Part shown: positions 19,010 to 31,640 of the stretch, one piece after another
How positions within the stretch are numbered: the first letter of the stretch is position 1
How the letters are laid out: every line of letters begins with the position of its first letter
NCBI GenBank assembly: GCA_000507305.1
Contig: DF240824.1
Span: 38,108 to 102,107 of the forward strand
Length of the DNA: 64,000 nt
From: Breviolum minutum Mf 1.05b.01
Taxonomy: Eukaryota; Sar; Dinophyceae; Suessiales; Symbiodiniaceae
Reading direction: 5' to 3'
Program-made: the position numbers and the translations under genes
Notes under the pieces: generated by a model
The model's database searches: none
What the model saw: only the letters and a program-made list of their open reading frames with translations
What the model was told of the DNA's origin: nothing

Positions 19010-20660
19010 AAGCCAAATGAGGTCATCCCTGCGGACACAAATTTGAAAAACAAGTGCAAAGGAGTCATAGAAGTGTTGCATGCAGAAGAGACGAAATGAA
19101 ATTTGATCCAGAACGAGCGTGTCAGCTGTGGAGGTGTCCAACAGAGTATAAGATTGCCTTTGTCTGTCTCTTTGAGGCTACACCAGGTAACTTGGACATT
19201 CAGAGCCATCTAGAGCATATCCATGGCAAATCGACGGCACCGAAGTGGTGGTGCAGGACCCTCTGTGAATATACTCTTTCGTTCACCGCCAAATGAGTCA
19301 TTCATTGACATACTCAAACAGAACTGTTGTCTCTCTGGTCCGCACTTCCCTTCCACCTATTTTTTGGAATGTTCCACGTCCCAACATACATGCTGTAGAA
19401 GACATTGAAGCGGTTGCAAACTGGTTTTCGGAACGTTGTAAGTTCCATGCTGATGCCCAGTCCAACTTGGCTGTTCTGCACAACCGCAATAATGTAACCA
19501 ACCTGTGTCCAGACATGTCCAGCACCATACATAAGTGTATCCATCACTGTAGCTGCTTCCAGAAGGCCTTTCATGTCAAGAGGACCCATAATGAGACAGA
19601 GTGCTCTGACCCTGGTAATGGCAACAGTGGCTCTAGCATTCCTCAAGCCGCACCATCTGTTCATCTTCAAGCAGAGCAAGAAAGTACTTCTTGCGGCCTC
19701 TTCTGACGTGAGGAAACCAACTTTGGTTTGAGCAAGCAGAACCGTATAGCCAGGGCAGTTGTACTTCCATGGCCGCCACAGGTCAACAACAATGAGATGT
19801 ACAGCCTTTTGTTGAGTGACTGCCCTCGCGTCGAGCTTTTACTGCCCCTTTGTGCCGCCTGGAATAGCGTTGCAACGATTGCCTGGCTGGGTCTCGCTTT
19901 GGCTGCTTCCCGCGTTCTTGCCGTCTTTGCTTCGCCAAGCCAAGATAAACTGAGCGGAATCTGAGGTGAGTCCAGTTTCACGTTTCAGTAAGTTTCACCA
20001 CTTTTGCTCACAGGAAGCCAATGCTTGAGAGTTTACCTCGCACTTGACTTATCCAAAGTATTTCGTATGAAATATTCAATTGAAGGCCAACAATACAAAC
20101 GCTACTTTTTATATCCTCTACTCTCTTGTGACTTGCACACTGCCTCTGCAGTGCTGCTCTGGACAGACGCTCTGACCTCTCTTACAGTGAAGTGCACTCT
20201 TGCAGCGTGTGATATCAGGCACTCCATGAAAGGTAGAGGTTGTGCTGTGGGATCCAATGCACTGACAGCTTATATTCGAATGCACCGCGTCAGCGCCAAA
20301 AGCTCTTCCTGCAGCTCTTAATTGGAAGTGAGACTGCTCGTTGTGAAAATGAGGCACACATTGCATTACATGCTGCCCTGTTGCCTTGTTCCTTTTTTTG
20401 CTGGCAGCTGCTTGGGTTGATTCCGGATGGAGCGCCCTTCAGTCAGCTGAACAGTTGTAAAGGACGCTATGGTCGTATTCACCAGGTTGGTAAAATGTCA
20501 TTTTGTGACAAAAACATGCAGAAAGGCCGGTTGAAACAACATTCAAACGAAAAAGAGAAGTGAGGCAGGAAACTACCCACGTAAGGTACCAGGACTGTAA
20601 AAGAGGGTGCGGTAATGTCGAGAAGAAGCAACAACATGGGGAATTGCAAGCAAAGTAGAT
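19010..20660. other. Unique sequence with conflicting short frames
   Basis: Both strands contain readings of 75-137 codons (for example 19293-19706 plus and 19314-19679, 19667-19981 minus) and none is supported by motifs or a clear splice pattern. The minus reading near 19700-19950 (LSLSWLGEAKTARTREAA) is the most protein-like. I make no gene call. Confidence 0.3.
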
Positions 20661-20679
20661 GCGAATTGGCGAGACGCAC

Positions 20680-21493
20680 TTAACTTATGCTATCCTTGCC
20701 ACTGCTTGTTTGACGTGGGTCAGCGGCAAGAGCAATCAGTCCACTTTGGAAGTAGAACTCGATGGTCCGGTTTCGGAACAAGGCAGTAGCAATTAGAATA
20801 TGCAATGTCTGACCTTCCAAAATAGCGTGGTCGCATTGAGAGTATATTCTACACCTGCTGGGGGTGAGCGGGCGCTCGGCGATAGGGTAAGATGAAGCAA
20901 ACCGTCGCCTTCTTGACTGACAAGGAGATATTTGCGGTAGGATCATATCCAGGAAGTGCACAAGGCGAGGGAGTGGAAGACGTGGTGAGAATGCAGCCAT
21001 GAGGCTGCAAAACTTCCTTCGTAGGACAGGTGGTACCCTGAAAGGTGACTTCTCGAATCAGCGCATCTCTGACCATATCCCAAAAAATCTCACCACTGGC
21101 AGTAACTCCGATCGCAAGGACCTCATGTGAAGAGACTGATTGCCTTAGTGCTTCTGCTTATCGGTGTGGGTTTTCTTTGGTGAAGACTGATGTCGGAAGA
21201 GCAGAAGAGATTTTTCTCTGTTGGAAATCGAGACTGCCATAGCCAGATTCAAGTGTGGAAATCTTTGAACATCAAATTTCGAATTTGAGCAAGCCGAACG
21301 GAAACTTGTGGCCAAAGATATCGACTGGACCTCTATCCTCCTCCTGTGGGGGCAGTGCCAGCACCGAGCATGCCAACTCAGCCCGGTCAGACTCCGTGAA
21401 GATTTGAATGAAATCTTTTGATCTTTTGATTTGTGCTGAGATTCGGGAGCGTAAGACTGTAAATTTCGCGAGAGTTTCCTTCCCCAAATGCAT
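20680..21493 (-). pseudogene. Decayed minus-strand coding region, unrecognised
   Basis: Three minus readings follow one another: 21272-21493 (KETLAKFTVLRSRISAQIK, then TESDRAELACSVLALPPQ), a frame from about 21250 to 20870 containing AIGVTASGEIFWDMVRDAL and broken by a single TAA, and 20680-20870 (LEGQTLHILIATALFRNR, SGLIALAADPRQ). The composition is consistently protein-like over 0.8 kb on this strand only. The frame changes could be introns or mutations. No family was identified. Confidence 0.35.
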
Positions 21494-22890
21494 CTTGGTT
21501 GTTGGAAGACAGGGTTGTCAGATAGGCAGATGATTTCATTCAGATGTCATGGATCATGAGTTGCATTCCCAGGTGAAGTTGAATGTCAGATCATGTCATG
21601 TCAGAAGTTGTCTTGCAGGTTTCATGTAGCAGATGTTGTGTCATGTTGTTGCATGAAGAGAACAAGCAAACAACTATACCCAGATGATGACATTGAGCTT
21701 GTTCATCTTGAGAGAACTAGTTTCTCTGTGAAAGAACATGAAGGTCTGATGGGTATAAAAGCCATAAAGGCATAGACAACAGGTTGGAAGAGTCTGGAAC
21801 CTAGTAGCCCGTATCTTAGAATGGTCTGGAACTTAGATGAGAAAGCCAAGAGCTTAACTTCTTTATCCGATCTACAAGAAGGGGTGTGAAAGTTAGGTCT
21901 AGTAGGTGTAGATCTCCTTGATGATGGAGTTAGGGAGTGCTGACCTGGTGTTTCTTTGTTTTGTTTGTTTTTGGAGAGAATAGACAGCCACTGTGTTTGC
22001 TTTGAAGAGAACCAGTTTAGGTTCTAGTTTAGACTGCGTAGCTCCGTGTTTAGAAGAGAGTTTGCTGCGTTTAGCAAAGCTTAGACTTGAGGAAGTCTGG
22101 AAGAGTTTCACTGAGCGCACGAAATGTGTGGATGTTTGGCTCAAGAACGACAAGTGAAAAAGGTCCGTAACTCTCTTACGTGGTTTTCACAAAAACAAGA
22201 TCTCACAGCTTGTCCCATTGCGTCCAGCCTGTAGATGCTTTGCCTCCAGCGTCGACGTTCTCTTCGTCTGAAGAGTTCGGTGGGTAAGACCACTTCCAAG
22301 CTCCCTGAATGGATTTGTTGAACAGAAGAGCGTATCGACGTAAGAAAAGAGCAGATGTACGGCAGTAGTGAAAAAAAAGACCATGCATTGCACATGATAA
22401 AATATATTGAGCCACCAGAAAAAACAACTTAATTTTTTTTTTATTGCTATCCAAGACTGTCACCATCGTCACGATGAGCGCAGCAATGGAGCAAAAATAA
22501 TACATTTTTCCCCACTAGTCTTCATGCTAGGTGCCAGACTGACACCGTGCAGAAAGTAGTCTTACGAAACGGAGATTGATTCTATCCCAAGTGAGAGAAT
22601 CCGAAATGACCTCCGCATTTCGGTCAATGTTTTTCACCGCCAGGTCAATGGACTTCATGGATTCGACTCTCTGGCTTCCAACGGTTTCATTTTTGTTCCA
22701 TGCACTTATCATCACGATAAAACTGAATGGAATAGCAAGGGATCGTACAGGAAGCACCGATCTTGGTGCTCTTGACATCCTTCATCAGAGTTTCTACCCC
22801 GTTGAGCAGATTTCCTTTGGACTTTCGGTGTTAATTGATTCAATCATATTAAAAAGACCGCCAATCGCAAAACACCTTTAGTGAAAAGAA
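21494..22890. other. No supported gene
   Basis: The stretch has short readings only. A T run follows at about 22432-22441. A possible copia-type retrotransposon end near 21600-21900 was considered but could not be supported. Confidence 0.4.
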
Positions 22891-22914
22891 TTGGAGGATG
22901 TGAGATTTTTGCTC

Positions 22915-23320
22915 TCTTGTTGTCGTTGTCGTTGTCGTTGTTGTAGTTGTTGTTGGCCAACGCCGGGATCTTGGAAGTGTAATCACTTGGATCTGCAAAG
23001 GATCACCACATCCGAGACGAGACTGAGACTAAAGCGTTCGAACGGATGGTTGTTGTTGCTTGTTGTTGGTTGTTGGTTGTTGTTGGTTGTTGTTGGTTGT
23101 TGTTGGTTGTTGTTGGTTGTTNNNNNNNNNNNNNNNNNNNNNNNNNNNNNNNNNNNNNNNNNNNNNNNNNNNNNNNNNNNNNNNNNNNNNNNNNNNNNNN
23201 NNNNNNNNNNNNNNNNNNNNNNNNNNNNNNNNNNNNNNNNNNNNNNNNNNNNNNNNNNNNNNNNTTGTCGTTGTCGTTGTTGTTGTTGTTGTTGTTGTTT
23301 TTTTTTGGTTGTTGTTGTCA

Positions 23321-23368
<48 letters not shown>

Positions 23369-23472
23369 CTGTTGTTGTTGTTGTTGTCGCTGTTGGTGCT
23401 GTTGGTGCTGTTGGTGCTGTTGCTGCTGTTGCTGCTGCTGCTGTTGCTGCTGTTGTTGTTGTTGCTGTTGTC

Positions 23473-23516
<44 letters not shown>

Positions 23517-23518
23517 GT
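22915..23518. repeat. TTG/GAT/CTG microsatellite cluster with assembly gap
   Basis: Runs of TTG, TTGTTGGT, GAT and TGCTGT units surround 143 N bases at 23122-23264. Long readings through this region (poly-Leu, poly-Val, poly-Gln) are artefacts of the repeat and of translating N. Confidence 0.95.
23122..23264. other. Assembly gap (143 N)
   Basis: A run of N inside the microsatellite cluster. The true length of the repeat is unknown. Confidence 0.98.
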
Positions 23519-25184
23519 GACTAGTTTTTGGATTTTGGTTGGGCAGAAATGTCAGGTGCATTTTTCTTTCCATGCGATTTCACGGACCGATTTTTCAGTG
23601 ATTGAATCGGTTATGGGAGGAAAAAAACACATGGTATTCATACCTGAATGCAAATGTCCTTCGGATTGGGAACAAGAGTTGAATTTCAAAGTGCCAAAAC
23701 ACTTGTCCTAAATTTGATCAAACTGAAATCACAATGCGGTTTCTTAACAAATCCATCGGATATCGGATACAACAAGGTTGTAAACATTTAGTTATTTAGT
23801 TTTGTTGCACTTTTTGAACGCGTCATCAATTTGCATGCTGGGAAGACGATTAATTAGTTTGTCTGTGTGGTTACAACCTTTCGGAATGAACAATTTTATT
23901 GTAAAACCGGGAAAGTAGTGGCTGTGCTGAAGTTGAAAATTGAAATTGAGTTTAAACATTTGCCATTCGACGAAATTGATTCCCTTTGTCATGCGCATCT
24001 TGTTGGTGTTGTTGCAGACGTTTCGCTCAAAAACATGTTATTGTGATAGGAATTTGGATTTTGTTCATTATTTTGTATACTTTGTTGTCCAATTTTTCAA
24101 GATTCCAGCTGCACACTTGCCGGAAAAAAAATGGCAAAAGAGAGGGGCTGAAATTTTGCAAGAACTGCTTTATAGAAAAGTAGTACTGAAGCAGAGACAG
24201 TGGATTGTGTCATCAACAAAGAAAGTTGACATGGGGAAAGTTCTGCCTTTGCCGGTGGTATGTCCATCGAATCGTGTCCATCAAGAGAATGACTTCAAGG
24301 CACCAAGTTTTTATATAGTGGGCCGAGAGGTCATTCGCCATGTTGCTGCAACGTGCTGCTTGCGGCGTGATGCTGGCACAAGGCAAAAAAAAATGTAAAA
24401 ACTACTGCTATCACAAAAACTGTTCTTTCATACCGCAAATATACAAATGACAGCTTGTTAATTCCACTCATGTTGAATAAAGTCTCCTTTCAATGAGTGA
24501 AAATTCACCGAACTTAATGATGACATCAAATACGAAGTACCGATTCGGCCACCAAGTGTGAATTTCATTTCACCTCCGCATCTTGTTATTCAGCTTGGCG
24601 GTATGGCAACGAGCTCCTTGGACGAGGCTGGCGGGTGAAGTCACATCAACCCAGTGGGCTCTTCTTCGCCAAGTTAGAGAAGAAACCCCTGGATTTAGCT
24701 GTAGAAATACCAAGTGGATTTGCAGACATTTTTCATATAGATTTTTGTTGGCAGTTCAGTTCACAGCTTTGAGATGTTTTGACCACTGTAGACCAGGGTG
24801 ACCAAGTGACAGATCGTAGTTGGTGCATGTGGTGGTTTCTCTATTTCCCCGATTTCATGGAGGCTGAAACAGCCAGACTCTGCATGTAAGATGAAAACCA
24901 CTAGTCACTAGTCTAGTGTAAATTATATACTGATTAGATGGCTGATTTGGGAACAGTCCCAGCGTTCATCAACGACTACTCCAACCTTTTAACGTTAGAG
25001 CTACAGGATACGACATGCAGTTCCAAATTGGGTTTCTCCGTGAACGTGGGATGATTAAACTTCCGTTTCTCAGCAGTGTTCAACGGTGACTTGAAGATTT
25101 AGGCGCTAGTGTAGTGATGATTCACAACAAAGGGACTTCTGCAGCAAACAACCTGAAAAATGATTGCCGGGTTTATCTTGGTGC
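23519..25184. other. No supported gene
   Basis: The sequence is AT-rich. A plus reading at 23940-24398 (152 codons) is the longest but has low-complexity ends and no motif. Confidence 0.35.
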
Positions 25185-25345
25185 CTGGGTTTGTGAACGA
25201 ATCCCCATGGTGGTGGGGATGGAACCGCAATGGACTTCTCTGGGATGCTTGAAACGAAGTTGAGCAATATTTTCAAGATATGAATTTCTGTATCTTGACA
25301 TACATGACGCGCTGCCATGTACTTTAGTGGCTCCGTGGCCATTTG
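25185..25345 (-). CDS. Candidate exon, minus strand
   Basis: On the minus strand an AG acceptor at 25346-25347 precedes a frame that is open in more than one phase: MATEPLKYMAARHVCQDTE with ILLNFVSSIPEKSIAVPS, or SRYRNSYLENIAQLRFKHP. It ends at CCCAG followed by GC, a GC donor of the kind common in dinoflagellates. The next candidate exon (25402-25500) lies only 56 bp upstream on this strand. The product is not recognised. Confidence 0.35.
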
Positions 25346-25401
25346 CTTGGTGTGAGATTATCATTTCACCATCATTTCCAGTCCACATCTTCAACTTTCA
25401 C

Positions 25402-25500
25402 CAATAAATAACTCTGGGTTGCTGATGCGTGTCCGAATCCTGTAAGACTTTGCGCAGGTGATGCGGAGTCTTTCTTTCTCGCTGCTGTAGGGACTCCTCT
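25402..25500 (-). CDS. Candidate exon, minus strand, strong splice sites
   Basis: The minus strand shows ATTTTTTTTCAG immediately before the exon and GTGAAAG immediately after it, both good matches to splice signals. The 99-bp exon is in phase 0 at both ends (RGVPTAARKKDSASPAQSL). Two other frames are partly open. This is one of the better reasons to place a minus-strand gene in 25-34 kb. Confidence 0.45.
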
Positions 25501-26060
25501 CTGAAAAAAAATGGTGCAATGGATTGAAGGTAACTGCTCAGGGCATGGAAGTCTTGGACATGGAAAATCAAACATTTGGTGGAAAAACTAAAAAGAAAAA
25601 TCATTTGCCATGGTCATTTCAGGTTGGCGGGATTTTCAGATTTAGGGATACTCAGATTTTTTGAAGTGTCAGGCAGGATTCTTTGGAATGATGACGCAAT
25701 CTTCTTACAAACTGTGTCCTCATTGTGGCCATGTGTGGACCATGTATAGGCTCATCAGAAAATGTTTACGTATATAACCTTTCAGTCTAACGTAGCTGGT
25801 TGAAAATCCCACCAATGTATATGTCTTGATAGTGTATTTTCTATTGGTACGAAAAAAGCGAAAATATCCAGCCAGCGAAAAGCTACTAGATGCCAATCAA
25901 ACTCGAAGGCGAAAGGTATGCCACTGAGATGCTGGACAAAGGGTCAACCATTTGGTTTTGGACAGTTCAAAGGCTACCTCAACATCCCAAAGTTCCGGAA
26001 AAATCTGAATTCACCAACAAGGCCTTAAAAAGGGAAAGACCTAAGTAAGACCGGGGGGGG

Positions 26061-26264
26061 GTGGTGGCATTGGCGGGTAAACACATGGATTCCCACGAAC
26101 AGATGCGTGGGATTGTCAAATATCCCGAGGCAGGGCTGTTGCTAGGACTCCTGCTGGCCTTCTCTACATACCAGGCAGAAAAAAACATCTGGCACAGCGA
26201 AGTGGCGGCCCGGATTTCCTTGATGAAGATGTTGTTTTTTTGGGATTGGTGCATGATGATTTGA
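26061..26264. other. Coding-like island, strand uncertain
   Basis: The plus reading has a hydrophobic segment (KYPEAGLLLGLLLAFSTY) that could span a membrane. The minus reading (IKEIRAATSLCQMFFSAWY) is also open. GC content is higher than in the surrounding DNA, which is the mark of exons in this window. No product is assigned. Confidence 0.3.
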
Positions 26265-26585
26265 ATATTTGTTTGTTGGGGTTTGGGAGATGGAGGGTGC
26301 GATTCTACGATTTCAAATTGACTCATAGGCAGTGTTGAAAGCGAGTCCCGACTGTAGAAGTTTCCGCTGGTGACGCATCTTGGATGATAGTTCACATTCG
26401 GGGTAAATCCTAACTACCCTCATTAAATGTAGCTTGGTCAAAAATAATGAGTTAATGAGGCCTTCATTGTCCCCCGCTTCATGGTTAGGGAATCAAAACA
26501 GTTTAGGTTGTGAAAGTATGGGTATTTTCACGCAGAAACCAAATAATAGTGCTTGCGGTTTGGGAAGGATCCAAGGAGTCTTTAC

Positions 26586-26733
26586 TTTTAAATCCGGAGC
26601 TGTACAGGTTGATCTCTTCGGAGCTACCACCATAGTTCTGTTCACCGTCCGCTGCACTGACTTCGCGGTTGCCACAGGCTGCAAGCAGATCATCCTTGTG
26701 GATCTCCTGCATGCTCAGTGGCATGGAATCCTG
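26586..26733 (-). CDS. Candidate exon, minus strand
   Basis: The minus acceptor CCTTTTTTTTACCAG has a strong pyrimidine tract and the exon ends at AAAA before GTAAAG. It encodes DSMPLSMQEIHKDDLLAACG followed by an acidic stretch ending NLYSSGFK, hydrophilic and using G/C-ending codons. The plus strand is open in exact codon register over 26608-26733 (VDLFGATTIVLFTVRC) with GT-AG borders but a poor pyrimidine tract. I favour the minus strand. Confidence 0.45.
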
Positions 26734-27039
26734 GTAAAAAAAGGTGGTTTTAATGGGTGCTTAGATGTTCTTTTTGCATAAAGTTGCAACTTAAAGGATA
26801 TTATGGGGTCTCGCATCAGTGATTCTTAGAAATCAATCGGCATCAGATTGGGTGGGACACTTGCGCGGGATGAAGCCTGGCAGAAACGCCCGGGGGCCCA
26901 TGCCCCTCCGCTGTTCCTATAGTGTGTCGGATGGCCCAAAGATTTCACCCGCAAGGGCAATGATATATGCAAAAACAAGAGGAAACGAAATGGATTTTGG
27001 GGCGCCTAATTTCGAGGCACATCTGTTTGGTCAATGACG

Positions 27040-27156
27040 GCATCCCCGTAAGTGTCGTTTGGTCGCCCTAGATGTGTTTTGAGGTGGTTTGGTGGGTCTC
27101 GGACACCTTCGCAGCGTGGGTGGCCGAACGTAGGGCTGACCCACTGCTGTGCACGA
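27040..27156 (-). CDS. Candidate exon, minus strand
   Basis: The acceptor CCCTTCCTCCCCAG is strong on the minus strand. Frames read SRAQQWVSPTFGHPRCEG or VHSSGSALRSATHAAKVS. The 3' border is unclear. The function is unknown. Confidence 0.3.
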
Positions 27157-28056
27157 CTGGGGAGGAAGGGTACTGGTACAGCAACTCTTGAGGTGAAGAT
27201 GTTACAACAGGATACAACAGGGGTGATTATTCGAGTTGGGGAAAACCTCATGATAATGTACTGACCCATTTTAAAATTAGGAAGAAACATTTGGAATGGT
27301 GGGTTTTATAGTTTGAACCCAGGGTCATATCGAATACACTAGAAGTCAATGTTGTTTTTTCCTCCTCTGAATTGGTAACCTGCGCAAAAACCTGGAAGGA
27401 TAAGATACAAGGACATGCTTTTTTGCATATCTAAGAGGGAACTATGTACAATTTATTTATTGTTTCACATGTAGGGACCTGGTGGCATGGTTTTGGGCCG
27501 CTAGAAGCTGCTCGGGTGCGAAAGCAGTCTTAGTCTTAATGCATATGTGTACCTGGGTCTTCCAAGCGTGTAAAAAGTTAAAACTTGTGCCTTTTTCAGT
27601 CTTCGTCTAAAATACCCTGTCAATCCAGGCAAAATTTTTACACATCGGAAAGATCCAGTCCATTTGAACAACCATATGTATGTATAGATTGAATATATAG
27701 ATGTACTACTCATTCACATACGTTCTGTATTTATATATCAATATAGACAGATGCACAGAACCTTCCAGGTCGGAAGATGCCGTGATTGTCACGGCGTTGG
27801 GGTGGCCCGGGGTGGTGCGTGGATGGGGCCTGGGCCAGATCCGAATCATTTGGAGCTACAGCTGTTGATGGCTGAACTTTATCTCCTTGTTTTTGCTGAG
27901 TTTTATACGTGACTCAGATCAGAACATGGAGGGAATGCTTCAATTTTGAACATCAACGCTTGTTGTGATTTCACATCGATGACGTAACAAGGCTGAAGTT
28001 GGCCCTATCATCATGTTGGAAGACGTGACAGTTTTGTTCAACACCCTTCATATCAG

Positions 28057-28144
28057 TACTGCCCAGATCGTACTGGCACACCATTCTACCGTCAAGCAGT
28101 AGAGAGATGCAACAAAAAGTTTCTCAACTGTTTCACTACGTATG
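28057..28144 (+). CDS. Candidate exon, strand uncertain (plus favoured)
   Basis: The plus acceptor ACACCCTTCATATCAG and donor GTATTTT border an 88-bp open stretch reading YCPDRTGTPFYRQAVERC. The neighbouring islands favour the minus strand, so this one is an exception or a chance reading. Confidence 0.3.
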
Positions 28145-28483
28145 GTATTTTGCCACTGCGTGTTGGAAATCAATGGTAACAAGCGCCAGAGCTTGTACAC
28201 CCCATCACCACATAGAGACATCAAAAGGCCACAAAGTAAGGAACCAGAGGCAAGAATGAGACAACTAGAGATTGGGCATCCATCGGCCGAATCAAGTAGA
28301 TCTTTTTGCAGTGCTTGTACAGTATGACAATGATTTTGGATTTTTACGGCCTGTACGAAATTTCTTGGAAGCTAAGCCCCCCAAAAAATCTGATGATCAC
28401 CCAATAAATAAATAAATAGATATGTTGGATAGAGACGTGACCATTCCGATGTTCCAGTTCCAATTGGTGCCCAAACTCATCGG

Positions 28484-28619
28484 GCTAGCCATTGCATGGT
28501 TTTGTTACTGGCGCCGCTCGAATCGTGTTGTGTTTTGAGGTTCATGTTCAGTTGCGTTTTGGGGTGCGCGTTGCCACAGGTGCGGTATAAGGGGCAGTTG
28601 TTATTTTGCATCGGATTTT
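28484..28619 (-). CDS. Candidate exon, minus strand
   Basis: The minus acceptor AGATCCTTTTCAG precedes NPMQNNNCPLYRTCGNAHP followed by an Asn/Gln/Thr-rich end. The other two minus frames are closed. A plus alternative at 28458-28524 gives a hydrophobic segment (PKLIGLAIAWFCYWRRSN), so the strand is not certain. Confidence 0.35.
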
Positions 28620-28869
28620 CTGAAAAGGATCTAAGAGATACTAACCGCCCGCAAGGCTCGCTAGCACTGCTTCATTTGAAACAGGATGATTAAAGAAAGT
28701 GTTGCAGCAACATGGTCTGACTCTTGCTACTTAAACTCTAGTTGCCCCACACTCTCACTTATGGTTGCGGTATGATTATGGAGAGCATGGTACCTTTCAA
28801 CAGGCTCCATATTCTATCTAAAGCCAGGGCAATTTGAATAAAGTGGTCTTTGATTTGATTTCACATACT

Positions 28870-29010
28870 ATAAATGAATGGGACTACCAGCTCCTCTAGC
28901 TTTGACATCAAAAAATTGAGGTGCTGGATATTGTCGGTTGGTTCAAAATCCCTTTCATGGGCGATTTCAAAGTCCATGTCAAGAAGGCCATGCCCAGGGA
29001 AGATTTTTCA
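28870..29010 (-). CDS. Candidate coding island, minus strand
   Basis: The minus frame reads GHGLLDMDFEIAHERDFEP and then NIQHLNFLMSKLEELVVPF before a stop. It is acidic and helix-prone, and the other frames are closed. No clean AG acceptor was seen immediately upstream, so the borders are approximate. Confidence 0.35.
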
Positions 29011-29079
29011 ACATAACAAAACCAATTCCAGCTCAAGGATTAAAGTAATTAGAGGTAAAATGGCTGTTACAACACAAAC

Positions 29080-29192
29080 CCAACTCCCATGGTAGGTGAT
29101 GTGGCATGCATGCCTGTCGCATGGATCAGAGGTGCCGCGTAGTGAAGCACCATTTCTATCACTGGCTGCGTGGCTAGCCAGGGCACAACACC
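29080..29192 (-). CDS. Candidate exon, minus strand
   Basis: The acceptor CCTACCACCCACACCAG lies at its minus-strand start. The frame reads GVVPWLATQPVIEMVLHYAA followed by PLIHATGMHATSP, and a possible GTGTTG donor follows. The sequence suggests a helical segment. The family is unknown. Confidence 0.35.
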
Positions 29193-29194
29193 CT

Positions 29195-31600
29195 GGTGTG
29201 GGTGGTAGGTAGATATAACATAACATGATGGAAAACTAATATCTAGATGAACTATGTATATCTGAGTGTTATATAAAAGGCCGAAACCTGCGAACGGACA
29301 ACATAGGATGTTGGTCAAATGAAAGCTACCCTCGTGAAAATGGAGGTTGGTGCTTCAGATTCAAGATGTATGAAAGATGTTTCAGAGGTACCAAGAGGTG
29401 CAAACCCTATTCCTAGATTCCTAGATGATCAGACCAGCGGGGTATCCTTTGGCTTATCTATTCCCCAAAGCATGGTGAGAGAAGCCATCCCATCCATGTA
29501 TGTTTGAGGTAACTTGGGCACCCTGAAAACCTTCGGAGGGGTCAAGTCAAAGTAGGGTTTTCAGTCTTTAAAGACGGGTTCTTATCGAGTCTGATATCGT
29601 TTCAATGACATGGAACGGTGTACCCTTCAGCAAAGTAACATGGTGAGTTGGCATATGGCCACTAAATGTTGTTGATGAAAAAAAAATCCGCATTTGTTGT
29701 TGTAGATCAGCGCAGGGTTTCAATTATTTGGACATGTGCAGGGCTTTTTCCATGGGATGACCTGGGAGACTCGGAAAATGTTCCTGGATAGGAAAGTCTT
29801 AGTCACAGAAGGCCAAGACCTTTATGTCCAATTGTGTTTTGAGGATCTTCATATTGAATCCTGGCCTATGAAGCAGCTAGTCAGTTTTCTTTCGGGTATG
29901 CATTCAGAAATCTTCAAAGAGGTCTCTTCCTTAGAATAGAACTCAATTCGCAACTTTCCCAACATTAGGACCTCTCGAAGAACAAGCAACATTTTGCCAA
30001 CACCATTTCGCCCGCCGATTTCCGCTCTACTCGTATTGTGTTTCTGATCTGACGCGATAATGTTTTTTTTGTTTTTTGCACATCACGAACGGCAGTTGGG
30101 ACCTTTTTTGAATAAATCATTCAATATGGAATTCTGTTTTACATCGGCATGATGAATATGTATATATGCTGTAGTTTGGAAGTGATATATCATCCGCGGG
30201 AGTTTCGCTAGCCTTTGAAAAAAGATTCCAGTGCTAAAGCGGGTTTTGTGTTTTTTGTGCGAAGGAATTGAACAAGGCACTCAATCCTATTTGGCTGTTG
30301 CGCAGCTTCTGTTTCCAAAGTGAGGATATTGATACTGCCTGCAAGTTGTGTACTTTTGTATTTTGAAGAATCACCCCTTAAAGAGCCGTGTGAAAGTTTC
30401 ACAAGATGTGAGGGGTATAGATACGGCTGTGGCTGTGTCTCAGAAAAAACGGGGTCCGAATCTCAAGGTAGTTTCCTACTTTTTGAAATTGGGATACCGT
30501 AAAACTATATAGGGCGTCGGTAGTTTTGAGACACACCATAAGGACCACCATCTTGGGATTGATGAGTGATCTAGCGAGGCAAACACACCATGTTGTGCAC
30601 AACATGAAAGGAAATTTTAATCTTTCATAATTGTGGTCATGATATCTCATGATTCCCTAAGTCACTGGGATTTTCAACCTTTTTTGAGACATCCAACAAA
30701 AGTCTTTGGTTTTTTTGGGATTGTACTATCCTAATACTATCCTGTCATCGAGCCGGATGTCAGGCACTGATGACCTTTGTCTTGGCGGTGTTGGTTACCG
30801 AGGTGTGATCCGCCCTACATGAGCGGTGACCGATACCCCTGGTTGGTTGGGTTATATAGGAGATTAGACTACCCCCATGTATATGGAGATTATCATAAGC
30901 CATTGTAAGGATCCCGATTAACCAATCAGTATAATGGAATATCACAAGGGTTTTGATCAATGCTCAGATGTTTGGGGTATATGTTTCGAGATGAATTTCA
31001 CCTTAATTGGGTGTGTGGATTGTCAGCATTGTAGGACAAGGCATTGAAAAACGTAGAGCTTGATTCAAGTTCGACATCACAGGTCCTAAAACGATTGAAG
31101 TATTAGCCCTGTGACCAATTTCCTATTTGTCAGAGGCTTTTACTCTAGTTCTTGGGAGGGTCCAAACCCGCAGTACTGGCATGAGGCAGCATAATGATTT
31201 CTGTTTTTTATTTGATGCCAAGACAGGCACTGGAGTGGCAACAAAAAATGACATTTCGGTTGGGTTGTTTTCATGGGATCTGAAAAGTTCATGTCTTGTG
31301 AAACTAGCCCTTGAAAAACAAGGATCACTTTTTGAGCTGTAAAACCCAATAACCAGGGGCCCGCTCAGCTAACTTGCACCATAATGCTCCCTGGTGAAAG
31401 AATTTGGCCGACTATACACAAATGTATAGAAAGATATACGGTAAAGGTGTATGATGAACCCATCTAGAAATCGACAATAGATATGGAAATTACATATTTC
31501 GTATATGATTTGACAATTAAGTGCATGTATTTAAATCATGAACACACTATAGAAATTGAACATTGATGGTACTTAAAGTACTACAGGCCGGGTGCCGGTT
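29195..31600. other. Intron-like AT-rich DNA, nothing supported
   Basis: Only short readings without composition bias. The stretch contains several T runs and TATATA stretches. Confidence 0.4.
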
Positions 31601-31640
31601 GTTACTCCTCATTCTACGCAACAACCTTGTGGTCAACTAG

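Noticed and set aside
21560..21910. End of a copia-type LTR retrotransposon
   Set aside because: The layout faintly recalls an RNase H end followed by an LTR, but no motif, primer site or terminal repeat could be shown.
22891..23573. 200-codon readings on both strands
   Set aside because: They run through TTG/GAT repeats and 143 N, so more than a third of the residues are undefined or low-complexity.
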